In this document: positions 23,647-25,907 of the stretch, piece by piece
Numbering within the stretch: the first letter of the stretch is position 1
Layout of the letters: every line of letters begins with the position of its first letter
Source of the DNA: Bacteroidales bacterium
Lineage (GTDB): Bacteria; Bacteroidota; Bacteroidia; Bacteroidales; Bacteroidaceae
Direction: 5' to 3'
Assembly (NCBI GenBank): GCA_004557285.1
Contig: SFEK01000009.1
Span: 1-25,907, forward strand
Length of the DNA: 25,907 nt
Program-made: the position numbers and the translations under genes
Notes under the pieces: generated by a model
Seen by the model: the letters and a program-made list of their open reading frames with translations, nothing else
Database searches by the model: none
Told to the model about the DNA's origin: nothing

Positions 23647-24153
23647 ATGAAAGAGATCGAATCGTTCAACAGCAAAATCATGCCGCTCAGAGGGCAACTG
23701 ATGGAGAGGGCAAGGCAACTCACAGGAAACGATGCATCTGCCGAAGACTTGGTACAGGAGGTGATGCTCAAACTGTGGACAATGCGTGATACCCTAACCA
23801 CCCATCCCAACATCAAGGCGTTGGCCTTGACCATGATGCGCAACAAGCACCGTGACAGATGGAGGCAGATGAAAAGGGAAAGGCTGTATGCCGATGACAT
23901 GGCAAAGGCCGGACTCCAGACATTCACCCACAGCACAGAAGCCCAAAGCGACACCGAACTGGTGGGCATCATCGTCAGTCATCTGCCAGAGATGCAACAG
24001 CATGTATTCAACATGAAAGAGGTGGAGGGATATGAGACGAACGAGATTGCACAAATCATCGGGTGCTCGGAGGATGCCGTCAGGCAACATCTGTCAAGGG
24101 CACGCAAGAGAATAAAAGAGACATTTTTGAACATCACAAAAGCAAGGTTATGA
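23647..24153 (+). CDS. ECF-type RNA polymerase sigma factor
   Basis: A 168-residue extracytoplasmic-function sigma factor. Region 2 lies at about 10-75, with ASAEDLVQEVMLKLW as the region 2.2 core that binds RNA polymerase. Region 4 lies at about 110-160 (LPEMQQHVFNMKEVEGYETNEIAQIIGC, then SEDAVRQHLSRARKRIKE), a helix-turn-helix for the -35 element. It has no extra domain. It probably controls its own operon together with envelope genes. The next gene starts inside its stop codon (ATGA). No primary-sigma type promoter is seen in the 120 bases upstream, consistent with self-activation, though that is inference. Confidence 0.93.
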   Translation: MKEIESFNSKIMPLRGQLMERARQLTGNDASAEDLVQEVMLKLWTMRDTLTTHPNIKALALTMMRNKHRDRWRQMKRERLYADDMAKAGLQTFTHSTEAQSDTELVGIIVSHLPEMQQHVFNMKEVEGYETNEIAQIIGCSEDAVRQHLSRARKRIKETFLNITKARL

Positions 24154-24593
24154 GGAACGAGCTGAACATACAAGCACTGATCGGCAAATATGACGAGGGC
24201 TTGACAACCAAGCATGAAGAGGAATGGCTCAGGCAGACATTCAGAAAGATGAAGGAGGAAGAAGTGCCCGAACAGTGGAGGGCGTACAAAGCCATCTTCG
24301 CATATGTCGATGGACAAAAGGCTCCTGCCGCTGTTGTCAACCACCGTGGAAGAAACATCCGGCTTTGGTCGGGCATCGTGGCTGCAGCAGCCTGCATAGC
24401 CCTGCTGCTGACACTGCACCATGGCAACGAGACCACAACCAACTATGCCATCATTGATGGCGTGAGAACTGAAGACCCCGACATTGTGCGCCAAGAGGCT
24501 CTTGATGCGCTGTCGCAGGTTAGCCAGGGCGAAGACAACTGTTTTGAGGCGCTGAAAAGCATCAATCTGGGGGAAGAGAAACAAAAGGACTGA
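24150..24593 (+). CDS. Single-pass membrane protein, putative anti-sigma factor
   Basis: A 147-residue protein with an N-terminal acidic, helical cytoplasmic part (1-71), one membrane segment (about 72-90, LWSGIVAAAACIALLLTLH) and a short outer part rich in Asp and Glu. It has no recognised zinc anti-sigma motif. A cytoplasmic helix bundle plus one membrane pass directly after an ECF gene is the usual layout for an anti-sigma factor, and the four-base ATGA overlap gives equal synthesis of the two. The role is inferred from position and topology only. Confidence 0.75.
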   Translation: MRNELNIQALIGKYDEGLTTKHEEEWLRQTFRKMKEEEVPEQWRAYKAIFAYVDGQKAPAAVVNHRGRNIRLWSGIVAAAACIALLLTLHHGNETTTNYAIIDGVRTEDPDIVRQEALDALSQVSQGEDNCFEALKSINLGEEKQKD

Positions 24594-24613
24594 TAATATT
24601 GTACAAATTGACA

Positions 24614-25060
24614 ATGAAGAACAGGAGCAACAAAACAATAGCCACAGGTCTATGCATCATCATGCTTCTTCTGCTGCTGCCCCTACACGCCGCAGCACAG
24701 ACAGGACTTGCCGTGAAGGATGTATTCGACACGTATGGACACCGCAAGGGATGCAAGATGGTGGAGATGACAAATACCCACCTTGAAGGCTACAAACTGG
24801 ATGTCTATAAAAGCATCAGCTTTAAACATTCGGCCTCAGACATCAGGCAACGGCTGATTGCCGACCGGAAGAAGGCCAAGAAAATTCAAGAGGTGATTGA
24901 AGACGGCGAGGTGACCAGCGGATATTACATGATGAGCCAGCTACCCCATGGAGCCAACCGCTATGTGCTTTTCCATTTTCAAGGAAAAAGCGGTGTTATC
25001 GTATATATCGAGGGAAAGCTGAAACCTCAGGACATCCTCCACATAACAACAGTGAGATAA
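24614..25060 (+). CDS. Small exported protein, possibly DUF6108-like
   Basis: A 148-residue protein with a clear signal peptide (hydrophobic stretch 12-25, then AAAQ), so it is exported. The mature part is basic, with the pattern VKDVFDTYGHRKGC near its start, YKLDVYKSISFKH in the middle and a C-terminal beta-rich part (YVLFHFQGKSGVIVYIEGKL). It resembles small Bacteroidota periplasmic proteins found beside ECF sigma genes (DUF6108 or DUF4252-like), but this assignment is from memory and uncertain. ATG 24614 is chosen; a TTG at 24599 is an alternative. It lies 20 bases after the membrane protein and 34 before the barrel gene. Confidence 0.7.
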   Translation: MKNRSNKTIATGLCIIMLLLLLPLHAAAQTGLAVKDVFDTYGHRKGCKMVEMTNTHLEGYKLDVYKSISFKHSASDIRQRLIADRKKAKKIQEVIEDGEVTSGYYMMSQLPHGANRYVLFHFQGKSGVIVYIEGKLKPQDILHITTVR

Positions 25061-25094
25061 ACAGGAATATGAACCATTAGAAATACATCAACTT

Positions 25095-25907
25095 ATGAGA
25101 AACAAGAAACAATGGATGCTGATGGCCACAATGATGTTGCCGCTTGCCGTCAGCGCAGATACACTCAGTGAAAAGCTTGAGATGGCAGACACGACATTTA
25201 CTGTCAACGGGAAGAAAATCGTGGTGGACGACAGACAGGAACAGACCATCATCAGTGTCTATTCTCCCGATGGAGAAGAGATGCTCAAGAAAAAAGAGGT
25301 GGAATTTGCCGGTGAACAGGAAATTGAGAAGATTTACATCTCCTCTCCCTTTCTGCCAAACACATACAACAAGGCACACGACAAAAAGGTGTATAGATTC
25401 GAAAACCACATTCCATCCATATATTATGGTGCAAGCATTCTGTCGGGACATCTGTTGGGAATGTGTGGAGCTGACGGTCTCTATACCAAGGACACCAAGG
25501 GATATGAGTTTGGTATCTCTGCGTTCAACATTGCCATCCCATTCAACCGTCAGCACACCATCGGACTGAGTTTTGCCATGCAAGGCGGTTTCATCCATCA
25601 CTTCTTCGACACACGACACGCACTCTTTAACGACAATGGTACGGTGAGCGTCAAGCCCATCGAAGAAGAGGGGGTGAAAAATAGCTACATCAGCTACATG
25701 TATGCGCGTTTTCCCTTCATGATTGAATTTCAGAAACATCTCAAGAGCGACCTTTATCTGGGCATCGGTGCCTCGCTTGAACTGAGGTCCAATGAACGCT
25801 CTCGCTACAAATGCGCAGCGGGCACCATCACACCGACCAAGGATTTGAACATGAATGGTGTGGGTGTAAACCTTGAAATGATCATGGGCTATGCAAATTT
25901 CACCCTT
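25095..25907 (+). CDS. Outer-membrane beta-barrel protein, 5' part (runs off the window)
   Basis: The frame is open from ATG 25095 to the end of the window, 271 codons, and continues beyond. Residues 1-21 form a signal peptide ending AVSA. After a charged stretch (about 30-100) come alternating hydrophobic/polar strands with aromatic ends, such as GYEFGISAFNIAIPF, HTIGLSFAMQGGF, YLGIGASLEL and GVGVNLEMIMGY, typical of outer-membrane barrels of the PorT or OmpW-like size class. It is the last visible member of the ECF cassette and a likely target or sensor partner of the sigma system. Its exact family cannot be fixed from this part. Confidence 0.78.
   Translation, partial: MRNKKQWMLMATMMLPLAVSADTLSEKLEMADTTFTVNGKKIVVDDRQEQTIISVYSPDGEEMLKKKEVEFAGEQEIEKIYISSPFLPNTYNKAHDKKVYRFENHIPSIYYGASILSGHLLGMCGADGLYTKDTKGYEFGISAFNIAIPFNRQHTIGLSFAMQGGFIHHFFDTRHALFNDNGTVSVKPIEEEGVKNSYISYMYARFPFMIEFQKHLKSDLYLGIGASLELRSNERSRYKCAAGTITPTKDLNMNGVGVNLEMIMGYANFTL

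Overview
The window looks like chromosome of a Bacteroidota bacterium of the Prevotella type. The protein families point there: DUF4954, DUF2723, a secreted GH85 endoglycosidase, a dipeptidyl-peptidase IV and an ECF sigma cassette ending in an outer-membrane barrel. The promoters agree: several intergenic regions carry the Bacteroidota pattern TTTG, 19-20 bases, then TAnnTTTG. No rRNA, tRNA, insertion sequence, phage gene or CRISPR array was seen. Coding is dense and most genes read rightward.

Layout. (1) 1-402: the tail of an unrecognised gene, then a tandem array of 24-bp hairpin units. (2) 403-3480, minus strand: hflX followed by a DUF4954 gene, an apparent operon with a clear promoter near 3543-3574. 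(3) 3481-4013: the only gap over 300 bp. It holds the hflX leader and promoter, a 14-bp perfect palindrome, a strong rightward promoter with no intact gene behind it, a leftward terminator-like hairpin, and the last codons of an iron-dependent alcohol dehydrogenase (FucO-like) relic whose terminator lies inside the neighbouring gene. (4) 4014-9195: a CcdA/ArsG-like permease on the minus strand, divergent from a ProXp-ala-type tRNA deacylase, followed closely by a large secreted GH85 endo-beta-N-acetylglucosaminidase with a LamG-like domain and a probable type IX secretion tail.

(5) 9234-15667: a close-packed run from one good promoter: THUMP-domain RNA methyltransferase, dipeptidyl-peptidase IV, purD, an unknown polytopic membrane protein and a YqaA/DedA-like protein. 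(6) 15768-21240: a DUF2723 GT-C-type membrane glycosyltransferase candidate, a polysaccharide deacetylase, queG and an unknown 173-residue protein; the last three genes overlap end to start. (7) 21280-23527: a sugar nucleotidyltransferase (GTG start) and a UDP-glucose 6-dehydrogenase, closed by a strong intrinsic terminator. (8) 23647-25907: an ECF sigma factor, a single-pass membrane protein overlapping it by four bases (likely anti-sigma), a small exported protein and the start of an outer-membrane beta-barrel gene that runs off the window.

Most genes are housekeeping (purine synthesis, rRNA and tRNA modification, tRNA proofreading, ribosome GTPase). Cell-envelope and glycan functions run through the rest: GH85 and DPP-IV for outside substrates; DUF2723, deacetylase, nucleotidyltransferase and Ugd for surface sugars; the ECF cassette for envelope sensing. 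No complete new defence or mobile system is visible. The least explained pieces are the 24-bp hairpin array, the orphan promoter with gene relic, and the sigma cassette with its two unassigned proteins.
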